A stretch of 64,000 bases of DNA from Dactylonectria macrodidyma (GCA_020744425.1 JAGMUV010000011.1:1302001-1366000); one strand, 5' to 3'. Shown: positions 45,366 through 57,051, counted from the stretch's first letter. Program-made: numbers and translations. Notes: generated by a model from the letters alone, not told the origin.

Positions 45366-45774
45366 TACTCCTCTTAAGAACTTTTTGTTTCTCATTCACA
45401 AGTGGTGATTCATTGGAGAGGAAGCATGATGCGCGTACACTAGGAAAATCCACCAAGCTCATCACGCCAGCCAGGTCACGTGGGCACCTGGCATTCCGCG
45501 TCGAAGCGGAGACAAATTAGCCTGTAGGGTAACCTGAATGTTTTTTACCACCAACCCCAGTTCACTATTTAACTCGCATCCTAGACTTCGAGATCTTCGT
45601 TGGTGATAAGAATCTAAGATATGTCAAGTCAGATTCCCGTTTTTACTTTAAACTCGTAATTTGTCTCGCTCATCGCTTGCGAATGTTGACATCTTCAAAT
45701 CACACTCTTAGCAATATCAAATTTTGGGGGCAATCATCTGAACGATGATTCGCACCGAATCATGCTTTTCAATG
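45366..45774. promoter_or_regulatory. Displaced TF3 promoter region
   Basis: 409 bp between the transposon's right end and the 3' end of the wax-synthase-like gene. Before the insertion this would have been the sequence directly upstream of TF3. No gene seen. Confidence 0.5.
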
Positions 45775-47169
45775 TTACAAATAGCTCCTAATGATATTGT
45801 CCAGCCCGACAGCTTCGCAAAATGAAAATGGCAGTGGCCACTCCAAGACTCCAATCGTGATGTAATCCTTGACAAACCACCAGCCAGTGAAGGTAAACCA
45901 TGAAACAACCCAAACGTAACCTGCTGTGTAACCGAGAGCCCTCAACAACCGCTGCTTGGTACTGAAAGAAGCAGCGTTGACCTGGTTTGTCATTTTATCC
46001 GACGGGACCATGGCTACCACATGTGCTTGACAACGGCGGAGAACAATTGTCTCCACCATAGTAGCAGGCGGCTGGGCCATAAAGAACAAAGTCATGTCTC
46101 GAACAAGAGTTCGCGTCGACAGATAGCCATCCGAAACCATGAACAGTCCCAAGATATGGAAGAAAGAGCTGATCAGAAATGCGACAGATAGGTGAATAAA
46201 ATATGCTCCAGCGGATCCGTTAGGGACTCTGAGAAAATCGATGATGGCGTGGCTAAAGCCCAGAACTGGCTACAAACATTCAACTCCATGTCACCACCTA
46301 GAACAACGGGAACTAGGCTCACCTGACGGATATATCCATGCCAAACCTTTCCCCATATGTTGGCAACAGTGTAGCCGTCCGCAATGCTGCCGAATAACGG
46401 GGGCCAGTCCTTCACTTGAGCTTAGCACACCCAACTGGCTCAAACGCGTTGAAACGTCTTCAAAGCATACCTCTGGCTGATTAATCCTCAGTCCGACGCT
46501 AATGCCTGCTGCAATTTCGAACTGCAGCGCCATACTCGAGTAAACCGAGAGGCCCATTAAAAGCACGCGCAAAGACATGCTGGCAATCGTGGGCCAGGCC
46601 CAGCCCCATTCGCGCTCAATATCAACAGTCCTCCCGATGAGAATGACGGCATCCAGCGTGAGATACGCCAAAGCTGCCCGTGCCAAACTAGCGACGACAA
46701 ATGATGCCCTGTTCGGTCTCTTCAGACGAATTGCCTGACGAGTCGCGTTTAATTTGCGACTCCCGAAGTTCCAGCCCACCGCTCGTGGCGTCGCCACTAG
46801 ATCCAGGGCCCAGCGAAGCTTGCGCCAGGTCCACTCCGGAGGGCGTCCTCTGTTAGCCAACTTCTCCTCGTCAAGGCGCCAGAAATCGCGCTCGGGATCA
46901 TGGAGGAGCAGTCTCTCTATTGCGGGGAGGACGAAAAGCCAGGAGCCGGCCATACCATATCGCATGGGGCGCGTGGAGCCCACGTTTGGCGGCCATGGTG
47001 ACACAACGGTCGCATAGTCGGCGAGGATGATGAGGGTGGCAAAGATGGTCCCACAACCACGGAACGGCGGGCAAGCGAAGGCAAGGACGACGAGAAGCGG
47101 AAGGGCCACGAACGGAAGGATATCTCGAAGCGAAGCAATGAATGGTGGAGGTGATGGTTGTATACTCAT
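45775..47169 (-). CDS. Wax-synthase-like membrane O-acyltransferase
   Basis: Multi-pass membrane protein of the wax synthase/MBOAT-like group, which acylates alcohols or secondary metabolites. The N-terminal exon has hydrophobic segments (FVALPLLVVLAFACPP), a long cytosolic loop with ERDFWRLDEEKL, and two further TM segments. The second exon carries the family motif region NIWGKVWHGYIRQ; the invariant His of W-H is the presumed catalytic residue. The third exon reads LGFSHAIIDFLRV, AYFIHLSVAFLISSFFHILG and a C-terminal TM. Intron 1 joins INQPE to DWPPLFGS cleanly. The exon 2/3 junction does not join in frame with the obvious GT donor; it needs a GTCAGG donor a few bases earlier or a one-base shift, so damage is possible. 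Same strand as TF3. Confidence 0.72.
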
Positions 47170-48882
47170 AATTAGGAAGTTGGGAAATCTTCGTTATCTG
47201 AAGATGTCTTGGAAAAGCGACGCAACAGGCGTCGAAACCCCATTCTCGGGACTTAATTCATATCGATTTCATCGTCACCAGACTTTTCATTGTTATCAGA
47301 TCATTCACACCCGAGCAGCAGAAAGGTGTAAAGCGGTGGCTCCACTTCAAGACTGGTCTACTCCCATGGTCTGATATTGGTGGCGTAGAGGTTCTGGTGG
47401 CTGAAAGTCCCGTTTTGGGTTGAGTCATGCCAATTTCTCAATTCGACGCGCGAGACATTCCACTTTGTCCAATGCCGTGCCCTCTTTCTATAATCCTCGA
47501 CATCATTTGCTCTTGAGGTCAAGTCTCATTGCGATGATATCTGTTGCTTGAGGAATGATCACAGGTTGGAATACAGATTATGTAATGACTTCGTGAGGCG
47601 CAACACGGAGGCTTGTGGATTTTTTATTCCGGCTCGAGGTAGACGCGTTAGCAGGGAGTACCAATAAATCCTACGTTGCGTTGTATTGATGCAATTCCAA
47701 ATTCGAATAGGAGCACGTCTTGCTCTCCCCCGGGCTGTTTCAAGCGCCGGTATGACAGCGCATGTTACCGGTCTAATGTCAATAGCGGCGGTCACACCTC
47801 ATTGCTCAAGCTTGAACACGCAAGGGGAAAGGTCGCAAGCGGAGAGGTCGTACGTAGTTCCGGGGGACACAAGTTGGGACAATAAGGGCACGCGATGAAG
47901 AGGCTACTTAGCTCCAAACCGATTATCACGGCTGGAGAAGTGGTTTCCCCGAACAGATGGCTCCACGCGTCCTCGAATGCACAGAGCCCTCCGATCAGAT
48001 GCCCCCAGCAGATATGCACTATGAGAGCGAGTATCTTATTGGCATCACTCATAACTTTAAGTATGAACCATGCCAAGAGCAAGCCCTTCGGAGTTACCAA
48101 CAACCCGATCCACGTCTCCACAGAGAGTGTTGAAACTTGCGGCTAAAGACAGAGATCAGGAAATGATGCTCCCACACAAACCAGCTCATTGTTCCCAACA
48201 TGGGTACACCATGAACACAACAACAAAACCGTCATCATGTGAAAGTTATTCACTAGTGATGACTGACGGGTAAAAAGAGCCGGGAAACTTGCTCTCTGCG
48301 TGGAGAGAAATGAACGCTGTCGATCAGCAGGGATCAATAGCCTAGTTCCTGGCCGAGACTGCTCTAGCCTTATGGGGCGATGTTTGGTTGTCCTTCTGCC
48401 ATAGGCTGCATGTGAACAGGATGAAGAGCAATTTTGTTTTGGCGCTGACCAAGGCGCGTAGGAATTCATGCCTTGGCAGGGGAACATGAGCCACTAGTGA
48501 CAACCAAGATGGTGGTTTAATTACCGAGTAGCCACGGTAACATGGCCATTGCAACCCACCATTTCGGAGTGTGACCGCGATATCTGTAAATGGAAGTCGC
48601 ATGCCAGGAACCGAACAACAATCGTTGTCAACTTCACACTGGAGGAAAGGCTAAAGAATAATCAAGTTCACAGGAGCTAGAAATCACAGGAAGCACATCG
48701 GTTTATGGGAAAGAAGCTTGCGTTGCTCATATTAAAAATTATCGACTATAATAGCTTTTACTCCTTGAAGTCCAGGTCCACAAGCGGAGAGGTAGAAACC
48801 ATATAGTCATCAGCAGAACTGAATCCCAGAGCCATCAGCCTGTCCTAAGCCTTTGGACCTACTCCATAGCGGGGTGAGACGC
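47170..48882. other. Intergenic, no gene seen
   Basis: 1.7 kb with only short open frames on both strands (for example 47792-48121 and 48143-48487) that show no motif. The left part is promoter side of the wax-synthase-like gene; the right part is 3' of the wall-protein gene. Confidence 0.55.
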
Positions 48883-49611
48883 TTAGAGGAGACCGAAGAA
48901 GGCAACGACGGCACCAGCGGCGGCGAGGAGGCCGGAAGCGGAGACGGCAGAGCCGGCGCTGGCGGGGACCTCGGAGGGGGTAGTGCCAGTGCTGGTGGGA
49001 GCACCAGGGGTGGTGGGAACAGCGTAGGTGGGGACGGGAGCAGTGGCAGTGCCGTTGTTGTGGGGCTTAACCCACTCGGAGGTGTACACGGGCTTGGTGT
49101 ACACGGGGGGAGCGGGAGCCGAGTGGGAGACGTACTCGCTGACGGGGCAGACGGTGGTGCCAACAACGACGGTCTTGGTGGTGACGGCGCCGTTGGGGAC
49201 GGTGTAGACATCAGTGGTGTAGACGGTGGAGACAGTCAGCTGCTCGGTGACGGGGCAGACAGTGGTGTAGACTCCAACAGTCTCGGTGGTGATGTGACCG
49301 ACAGGGCAGTTGGTGACGGTGGGAGCACACGAGGTGACGGTGTAGACCTTGGTGTCGTAGACAGTGGAGGTGGTCAGGTCATCAGAGGGAACCGCGTAAG
49401 CGGTGGTCTCGTCAGAGGGAGCCGAGTAAGCGGTGGTCTTTGCGTGTTAGTTGAAGAGATCAAGCTGGGACGGACTCTAAAAACATACCTGGGCAGCAGC
49501 GGGGGTGGTGGTGACAACATCGCCGGGGTAGTCGATCTGGTAGGCGGGGATGGCAGCGGCGACGGAGGCCATGGCAACAATGCCGGCAGCGATAGAGGCG
49601 GAGGAACGCAT
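48883..49611 (-). CDS. GPI-anchored cell-wall protein with TTVCPV repeats
   Basis: Secreted, Ser/Thr-rich structural wall protein. Exons 49611-49489 and 49437-48883 give 225 aa. The signal peptide is MRSSASIAAGIVAMASVAAA, with cleavage probably near AIPA. A short repeat DETTAYAVPSDD follows, then three units around VTSCAPTVTNCPVG, VYTTVCPVTEQ and VVGTTVCPVSEY, each containing a Cys in a Thr/Val-rich strand, as in yeast flocculin/Sed1-like wall proteins. A Thr/Pro linker carries one N-glycosylation site (NNGT). The C-terminus is small residues (ASAGSAVSASG) plus the hydrophobic tail AGAVVAFFGLL, a GPI signal. The opposite strand is also open over this region but is a low-complexity shadow. Probably highly expressed. 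Confidence 0.88.
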
Positions 49612-50428
49612 TTTGATATTGTTGGTTGGGTTGTTGAGTTGCTGAAAGAGCGAGAGCAAGCAGAACTAAGTGAGTGACTGTGGTGAATGCAGAACCAAGT
49701 GAGTGTGGGTGAGGAGGTAGGAAAGAAGAAGCAACTGAAGCTGAGGAAGATCGAGTCCTTATACCCCGTCAATCCGGAGTACCCCGTACTTGGGAAGTTG
49801 GGTAATTGCTCTTCGTATTCCGTCCGCTAATGCAAACTCCAATAATAACTGCATGTCGCCTGTTAGCTCCCCTGGGGGCACCTTTTCTCAGCTGCATCCC
49901 CTGTCAACCTAAATCGGCCATTGATTCCCCTGTCCAGAAGTCCTCCCCCCGGTCCGTCTTGTTGGCCGACTGGGGGGGGAGGATGGATTAGTGCAGGGGT
50001 AATTCGAAAAGAGGTGTGTTGGACTACACCGTTCGGAGTAATGCGTGCAACGTCGCACAGGCAGAGTTAACCCGAGTAAGTGTCGACTCGGGAGCCCAAA
50101 AGGGGGGTGTGGAGAATATGGGTGATGAAATGAGATGATGGGTGCGCGCGCCTAACGCTGTTCATATCCGGGCGGACCAATACCCGGGGTGGTTCAATGG
50201 GATAGTGACTGAACGGACTGCACGCTACTATGAATCGCCAGATCCTTCTCCTTTGGCCGTCTGTTTTGGAGATTGTAGCCCGTCCAGCCATCATTTTCCC
50301 AGTAGTTAGGCGGTGGCCAAACCACCACCCAGACTCAGCAAGGCGTGGGAACAAGTGGCCAACGGCGCTGGCCGAGCGGCCTCGCCTAGGAGATTGGGCT
50401 CCGCAAAAAATGGACGCTTAGTGCAAAC

Positions 50429-50484
50429 CAGCCAGGGATTACAGAAGGCCAGCCAGGGATTTCAGAGGCCCAGCCAGGGACTCC
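50429..50484. repeat. 21-bp tandem repeat, about 2.7 units
   Basis: Units begin CAGCCAGGGAT at 50429 and 50450 and CAGCCAGGGAC at 50471; the first two differ at a few positions only. Confidence 0.8.
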
Positions 50485-50977
50485 CACCCGTTTTGCTGTG
50501 GAGAGCGCCCTGTGTTTTTTTTTTTTTTCATTCTCCTTTTCCTGGCCTCTTCTTTTTGCCCCCCTTGGGCATCCTCGGAAGGCTGGCCGAGCTGCCGAGC
50601 ACCGAACCTCGATCTCTCGCTCTCTTCTCCTGTTCGGCTATGGGACACGGGCAAGCTCCCCCAGAACATTGGCTGATGATTAGGGCTCCAGTCACTGGAC
50701 GCGAGCCTCGTTGGTTCCAAAGCCAAGCCGGGTTCATCGCCCAGAGTATGGTCTTCCCGGCCCCAGTATTCTTCTTTCCCCCTGGTCCGTCCCACGGCGG
50801 TCGAATGTGGCCCCATTACTGCTAACTGCCTTGGTTGCTTTGATTGCACTCTTTGGCCTCGATTGCTCTGGTTTCTCTGATTGATTGCTAGGGCCCTCGT
50901 CTAGCAAGCTACCTTCAGCTTCCTCTTCCAGGAGCCGAAGAGTCATTGATCTGGATCCCCCAGTTTCTGCAAGATTT

Positions 50978-50978
<1 letters not shown>

Positions 50979-51010
<32 letters not shown>
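50979..51010. repeat. (CA)16 microsatellite
   Basis: An uninterrupted CA dinucleotide run of 32 bases; its length is likely to vary among strains. Confidence 0.97.
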
Positions 51011-51012
<2 letters not shown>

Positions 51013-52240
51013 CAGCAGTTGCCCAGTAATTCCAAGGTACAGCAGTCAGCGAATCGGTTCATTCGCCATCGTCATCCTCTTCCGTTGCAGCTCCGTCGGT
51101 TGGCCAGCCTCGCCCTCACCCTGGGAAACCTCGTGTTTGTCCGGCAATTAATTTATGCGCCTCCCCTTTGTGGCTCCAACTCTGTCGCCTTCGTCCGTAG
51201 ATTCCCTGTCGTCTTCCATTGCTTCTGTCTCCTCCGACTCGACACTCGCCTGCAGATTCAATTTACCGAATGAAACCCTGTCTCTTCGGGGCTTTTGCTA
51301 AAACACAACGCCCGGACTGTCTCTTCCTCAAATCGTTCCGCATTCTGCCACCGAAAGAGAGCAACAGCACCAACCAGCCTTCCACATGCGAACTGGTGAG
51401 ACGCCGAGAAGCTGCATGCACAAGGGGCCGGTCGCCCCCAGCTCATTTGGTGGCTTCCATTCGTCCCATTTGCCATCCGACCTCCCATATGAATGGGGTA
51501 ATAGCGCTGGCCTGCTATTGCTCTACCATTGTGGTGACTAAGATTACTGTGCTTCCCGGTGGCAAAACTCATGTCCGAACCTACCAAAAACCCGGATCTC
51601 TGTCAGCACGTTTTGGCATCTCGCTGATCCACCGAAGTTGGTGTGCTTACAGTTAGATTACCGCCTTCTAAATAAAGAAATCGTCCAATTTCAGAGACGC
51701 AACTCATGCATTTCCACATTCACGAACTTTGTCCGGTCGGTGCGGAGCTGTTCATTTTGTTGCATTGCGCTTGTGCCGCCCGCACAGATAACTCCTTCGA
51801 TTTCCGGCTGACCGCCTGGAAGCGATTCCGGCTGTTACCCAGTGTACCAAATTCTATTGTTTTGTCCAACGCCTCATGATTCATCCCAGTCTATCAAATC
51901 TTCCAAGTCTTGCGGATTTTCCCAGTTTTCACGTTCTCGCCTCCTTTTCCGTTTCCATCACGATCCAGCGATGTTCTTCGACAACTCTCACCAAGCAACA
52001 CGGTTTCAACAAGTTTCGACGAAGCGCTTCGACTTGCATATGTCCCCGACGCCTGTCTTTTGAGTTGGTTAAGTTGTGGTGCTGCCCATCGCAACCCCAG
52101 CTACCACCAAGACCTCTCATACTGAGGATACACAACCGTCCGAATACTCCAAATGCTCCCTTAAACGACCATGTCTTTTGTTCTTGACAACTTGATCCTC
52201 CTAAGCCCCATGTCTTTTAACCAACATAGGCTCTAGGCCA

Positions 52241-53212
52241 TTAGGTAGACTCCTCCGGCCAGACATCGTAGCCGAACGTATCCTTCATATTCACGAACCG
52301 ACAGTGACGGCCCTCGGCAACCTTCTCGACCTCAGCAAAGTCCGCGTCCGACAGGTGTGGTACTTGGAAGTTGCTCTCGATGCGCGAGGGCGTGGAACTC
52401 TTGGGCAGCACCACATAGCCGCGTCGCAGTCCCCAGCTGAGCAGCACCTGCGCCAGCGTGTGGCCGCTACGATCCGCAACCTCGTTCAGCGTCTTGTTCG
52501 TTCGGACCTTCTCGCCCGTGTTGGGTACCTGGTCCTGCGAGCCCAGTGGCGAGTACGCCTCAGGCAGGATGTCGTGCGCCTGGCAGTACTTGACCAGCTC
52601 GCCGTTGGGCAAGAAGGGGTGCACCTCGATCTGGTTGACGGCCGGCTTGACCTTCGCGAAGGCGAGTAGCTTCTCCAGGCCGGGGATCGTCCAATTGGAC
52701 ACGCCGATAGCGCGGGCCTTGCCCTGAGCATAAAGCTCTTCCATGGCACGCCATGTAGGCTCCGGGTTCTCGGTGAGATCCCGCTTGATGATGTACTTGC
52801 CATCGGCGCCCAGCTTGGGCAGGTAGTCGGCATCCTTCTCGGCCGCGATGGGCCAATGCACGAGGAACAGGTCGACATAGTCAAGGCCGAACTTACTGAG
52901 CGAGTTCTCCAGCGACCACTTGACGTCTGCGGGCTCGTGCAGGTGGTTCCAGACCTTTGTGGTGATGAAGATGTCCTCGCGCTTGACGGACGGGTTCTGC
53001 TTGAGGAAGTCTCGCACCGCCTCGCCCACTTCGCCCTCGTTGAGGTAGAACCAGGCGCAGTCCAGATGGCGGTATCCTACTTGGAGCGCGCATGTGACGG
53101 CCTTGTAGGTCTCTCCCTTGGCGCCCTCATTGGCAAAGGTTCCGAAGCCTAGGCCGGGAATCTTGACGCCATTGTTCAGAGTGAACGTCGTAGTGTTGGA
53201 AATGGTCGTCAT
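52241..53212 (-). CDS. Aldo-keto reductase (glycerol/sugar dehydrogenase-like)
   Basis: Cytosolic NADPH-dependent reductase of the AKR superfamily, single exon, 323 aa. Barrel start FTLNNGVKIPGLGFGTF; catalytic residues: Asp in HLDCAWFYLNEGEVG, Tyr in the same block, Lys in ITTKVWNHLH and His in DLFLVHWPIAA. Cofactor blocks are ARAIGVSNWTIPGLEKL, AVNQIEVHPFLP, AYSPLGS and VVLPKSSTPSRIESNF. This pattern matches fungal GCY1/GLD-type glycerol dehydrogenases and xylose/arabinose reductases. The start MTTISNTTT at 53212 is used; the frame is open upstream but non-homologous. Codon use is strikingly GC-rich at third positions compared with the other genes of the left half, suggesting high expression or a core-genome gene. 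Confidence 0.92.
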   Translation of the reverse strand: MTTISNTTTFTLNNGVKIPGLGFGTFANEGAKGETYKAVTCALQVGYRHLDCAWFYLNEGEVGEAVRDFLKQNPSVKREDIFITTKVWNHLHEPADVKWSLENSLSKFGLDYVDLFLVHWPIAAEKDADYLPKLGADGKYIIKRDLTENPEPTWRAMEELYAQGKARAIGVSNWTIPGLEKLLAFAKVKPAVNQIEVHPFLPNGELVKYCQAHDILPEAYSPLGSQDQVPNTGEKVRTNKTLNEVADRSGHTLAQVLLSWGLRRGYVVLPKSSTPSRIESNFQVPHLSDADFAEVEKVAEGRHCRFVNMKDTFGYDVWPEEST

Positions 53213-54858
53213 TGTGAATTGTTGCTTGATGATGTGAATGAGAAATGATGGGTGCCAGTAGGCGTGCAATGAGTGTGCGTAGTCAAGATCCAATTCCGAT
53301 ATGAGGTCCCGGAGGAGAGTAGATAAGCCAGACCCCTCTTCTTGTTTGTACCTGTATACGTATGTACGAAGTAGCTCTGTAGAACCTTCAAGACATCTAT
53401 CTCGGGTAGACTCGCTCCCATCTTGCCATTGTGGATCCGCGAGTGAGAAACTCAACCTCGCCATTGTGGATTATGACATCGCTGTTTCCACCTTGTCGGT
53501 TTCAGCGCCCAAATACCTGCCATGTCTTGAGTCGTTTGTCAAAGATCGTCGCAGAGCGCGTCAGTTTGTCGGTTTTTAAGTGGAGTGAATACAACGGTCC
53601 CTCCGTATCCGAGTTCGCTGAAGTGTAAGTTTTCATGGTTGGACTCTTCTAATGGTTGACCGTATCTCTAGCGTCGACGGAACGGTGGGGGCGAATTCAT
53701 GTACCTGCAACATTATCAGCCAACGCAACGCCTTCTTTGGCTCAACCGACTTGCCGATATTTCCATCATTGCCAAGGCAGTTTGCGCAATGCAGGTTAAT
53801 AACTCAGAATGCCGTCTTGTCATCTATCAGTTCTTGACGTTGGGCCGAAATGGTATCGGTCAAGTCGGTGTAGGGTAGTTTTGCAGCCTTGAGCTGAGCC
53901 GTGCAGGAGGAACGTGCAGATATTTGTGGGGTTATCTGGCTATCTGGCACCCTGCAGAAATAACGCAGATCCTGCTAGACCCCTAACACTGTCAATCCCG
54001 CAAAGGTCAATGGTCAGAAACGGACCCTTGACGGACCACGGATCCCACTAACACTCGCTTACCCAGTGTTTTATGGAGCGTTGTTATCCGCGTCTTTCGC
54101 GGCAGAGCTTCAGAGGCTCAAGAACTTGTGGAGCCGTCCAATCGGCGGCAGCGGGCGGCAATTGCGTCAGTATCACCAAGGTACCGTGGACCTGGATGAT
54201 GTCAAGCGCTGATATCGTCTCCACCGGTTCCTGGGTTCAGTTCTGGATACATTCCACTTTTCACGGCATCATCTCGGACCAAGCTGTCAGAAACTTGAGC
54301 CTTATCGTCGAACGGACTGCCGTCATACCGGAAAAAACTTTCTGGATGGTATCCACGATGTTCGACGGGACGGAGCTGGAGAGGGGCGGGCGGAGCCATG
54401 GCGAGGCCTCTCACGTCACCGCGCCGTCTTGGTGAAACGGAAAACGAACGAGTTTTCCCGTTTGTATCCAGAACCGTGGTAGCTTTCCGTTACGGCACTG
54501 GTTCGAGGGTAGTTTGTTATCCACAGTTGACGGGCGCTACGGCTCGCCATGGCCATGCAGTCTTGTCTTGGCCCGCTTCGTGCGGCTCAAGCGATATTCA
54601 GGGTTTCGATACCGAGTACCGTGTACAGAGTACGTACGCCAGGAACTGACTTGTATGATCGATAAGACGTCACCGAGTGGTTGATAAATACGTCCTTGTT
54701 GCCACCTCTAAGAAGATTTTGTAGATCCATCCCAATTTTCATCCTCTAGTCCTCTAGTTTCTCAACACTTCCTCAAAGTAGAGCAGGCTCTACACCATCA
54801 CAGTCAAGCCACAAAGACACTACATCATATAAAACCACAAACACTCCCTCCCTTCATC
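53213..54858. promoter_or_regulatory. Divergent intergenic region, AKR / HAD hydrolase
   Basis: 1.65 kb between two divergent starts with no gene seen. The last 130 bp before the HAD gene ATG are C/T- and C/A-rich, typical of a fungal leader. Confidence 0.5.
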
Positions 54859-56298
54859 ATGCCTGCCTACGACGACTCAGACTTTGAGATTCCTCCCATG
54901 AGCCCTACCTATTCCACCAAAGACTCATCCAACATGCATCTCAACGCCAACGGTTTGTCCACCGAGGGGGCCATCGAGATCCCCGCCACTCGATCCTCTA
55001 TTTCTGAGGCGGCCAAGTACATGCACAACCTGAGCATCTCTCCGTCGATGAAGGACAGACGCTCGTCACGAAACTCCTTTGGCACTACTCTTCCCATCCC
55101 CCGAGCCAAGAGACACACTCGTCTCTCCTCGGTCCGTCATGCCGACCCAACCTCCCCCGTCCAGCCCGCACGCGAGCTGCTGGCCGCCCAAGCTCAGGCT
55201 GTGAAGCCGCAGCTGGTCGAGAAGGCTAAGAACATGGCCTTTGCCTTTGACATTGACGGTGTCCTCGTCCACGGCGACCGCCTCATCCCCGAGGGCGCGC
55301 GGGCGCTGGAGATCCTCAACGGCGACAACGAGCTGGGCATCAAGATCCCGCACATCTTCCTGACCAACGGCTCGGGCAAGATCGAGACGGCCCGTTGCGC
55401 GCAGCTCTCACAGATCCTGCGCAACCCCGTGTCGACGGACCAGTTCATCCAGTCGCACACGCCCATGAGCGCTCTGTCCGAGTACTACCGCACCGTCCTG
55501 GTCGTCGGAGGCGAGGGCTACCGCTGCCGCGAGGTCGCCGAGCAGTATGGCTTCCACAACATTGTCGTCCCCAACGACATCATCGCCTGGGACCCAACCA
55601 TCGCGCCCTATCGCGTCTTCACCGACGAGGAACGCGCCACATCGCGTCCCCGCGACTTCACCAAGATCTGCATCGAGGCCATCATGGTCTTCTCCGACTC
55701 CAGGGACTATGCCACCGACATGCAGATCATCATGGATCTCCTGCGCAGCCGCAACGGCCGTCTGGGCACCGTCGCCGCCGACCCCGTGTCTGAGCGTATC
55801 CCCATCTACTTCTCCCAGGGCGATCTCCTCTGCCCCACCGAGCACCCCCAACCGCGCATGTCTCAAGGCGCTTTCCGCATCGGCCTCGAGGCCATGTACA
55901 AGGCCATGACTGGCGTCGACCTGGAGCGTGTTGTCTACGGCAAGCCCGAGCTGGCAACGTACAAGTACGCCGACGAGGTGCTGACATCCTGGATGCAAGA
56001 GCTCCACGGCGAGGAGAAGCTGCCCCAGAACATCTACATGATCGGCGACAACCCTGCCTCTGACATCATCGGCGGCAACGAGTACGGCTGGAACACGTGC
56101 CTTGTCCGCAGCGGCGTCTTCCAGGGCGGCGACAACGACGAGAACAACCCTGCCAACTTTGGCGTTTTCCCCACCGTGCTGGATGCGGTCAAGAAGGCCC
56201 TGCGAAACGAGCTTGGACAGGACTTCAAGATGTACTTCGACGAGAAGATCAACCCCGTGCTTCACGGCAGCGCGGCTGATGCTGCTGTGGTTGTTTAA
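54859..56298 (+). CDS. HAD-superfamily IIA hydrolase, CECR5-like
   Basis: Haloacid-dehalogenase-type phosphatase, 479 aa, single exon. A disordered N-terminus of about 125 residues has Ser-rich patches and a possible targeting function (IPRAKRHTRLSS). The catalytic core starts with FAFDIDGVLVHGD, whose two Asp are nucleophile and acid (motif I). Motif II is HIFLTNGSG, motif III the Lys in VYGKPELATYKYA and motif IV MIGDNPASDIIGGNEYGW. The cap between motifs II and III is of the C2 (IIA) type. This is the architecture of the CECR5/HDHD5 group and yeast YKR070W, thought to be mitochondrial phosphatases of unknown substrate. GC-rich third positions suggest a conserved core gene. The C-terminus is AADAAVVV. 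Confidence 0.92.
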   Translation: MPAYDDSDFEIPPMSPTYSTKDSSNMHLNANGLSTEGAIEIPATRSSISEAAKYMHNLSISPSMKDRRSSRNSFGTTLPIPRAKRHTRLSSVRHADPTSPVQPARELLAAQAQAVKPQLVEKAKNMAFAFDIDGVLVHGDRLIPEGARALEILNGDNELGIKIPHIFLTNGSGKIETARCAQLSQILRNPVSTDQFIQSHTPMSALSEYYRTVLVVGGEGYRCREVAEQYGFHNIVVPNDIIAWDPTIAPYRVFTDEERATSRPRDFTKICIEAIMVFSDSRDYATDMQIIMDLLRSRNGRLGTVAADPVSERIPIYFSQGDLLCPTEHPQPRMSQGAFRIGLEAMYKAMTGVDLERVVYGKPELATYKYADEVLTSWMQELHGEEKLPQNIYMIGDNPASDIIGGNEYGWNTCLVRSGVFQGGDNDENNPANFGVFPTVLDAVKKALRNELGQDFKMYFDEKINPVLHGSAADAAVVV

Positions 56299-57051
56299 GC
56301 GAGCGATACCCAATCTCACCAACAAATGGTTTGAGGCCTTGACAGGGCAAAGCAATTGCTAGATTTGGAACTCTTATGAGATATGAACTATAGACTATAG
56401 AATTAACACCAAAAAAATTGATAGACAGCTAATACAATGGCCAAAGCTTTTTCTAAGACAGATCCTCTGTACAGACTTGATCTTACTCTAGTTCCACTGT
56501 CCAATCCTTGTAGCTATAAGTCATGAGAGTGGTCCTAAGCTTTTCGAATGAGATTACAGTGGGTATGCACGAGTTCAGACGACTTACGGATCCACCTCGA
56601 TGACAACATAATCTTTGAACACGGCATTGTGCATAAAATAATATCACATCAAATCATAACCTGGATGAAATCAATTACTTCAAGTTACGGCTGAAGAAGC
56701 GGTCGACTCAAGGAAGCCTTGACATATTTTAAGCCCGGTTTTACGGTATTTAGTGGTAGTGAATCTAGAGCAGCGATGCTTCACTCCGCCTAAGAGGACC
56801 GCTGGGGGCCTAGAGAGATAGGTGCATCTCATCTCACTGAAAAAAACGAGCTATTGTCTTCTGCTGGAAACTTCTCCGGCTACCGAAGCTCCTCTTGGCC
56901 AAGACGGGGCATTCTTGATGAAACTCAACACACTTGCTCCTCGCTTCTATGAATCGACTCAATTATCTTTAGCAAACTCGGACTCGTTTCGTCGCTTCAA
57001 ACACAGGCAACACTAACTCATCCGTCGATTCCCTGAAAATTGTCACACGAC
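56299..57051. other. Intergenic between convergent genes
   Basis: 753 bp of mostly AT-rich sequence between the HAD gene and the convergent methyltransferase gene. No gene seen; an open frame at 56822-57016 has no motif. Confidence 0.5.

Larger units (their letters stand above)
49612..52240. other. Long intergenic region with simple repeats
   Basis: 2.6 kb without a convincing gene. Pyrimidine-rich tracts, a poly-T at about 50514-50529, a 21-bp tandem at 50429-50484 and a (CA)16 microsatellite at 50979-51010 are present. An open frame at 50313-50825 runs through the simple repeats and is not credible. The left end is the promoter of the wall-protein gene; the right end is 3' of the aldo-keto reductase gene. 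Confidence 0.55.

Noticed and set aside
48853..49677. 274-codon Gly-rich open frame on the plus strand
   Set aside because: It is the antisense shadow of the Thr/Val-rich GPI wall-protein gene; low complexity and no motif.
50313..50825. 170-codon open frame
   Set aside because: It runs through the 21-bp tandem and poly-T tracts, and its composition reflects those repeats.
55408..56355. 315-codon open frame on the minus strand
   Set aside because: Antisense shadow of the GC3-rich HAD hydrolase gene; it has no family motif.
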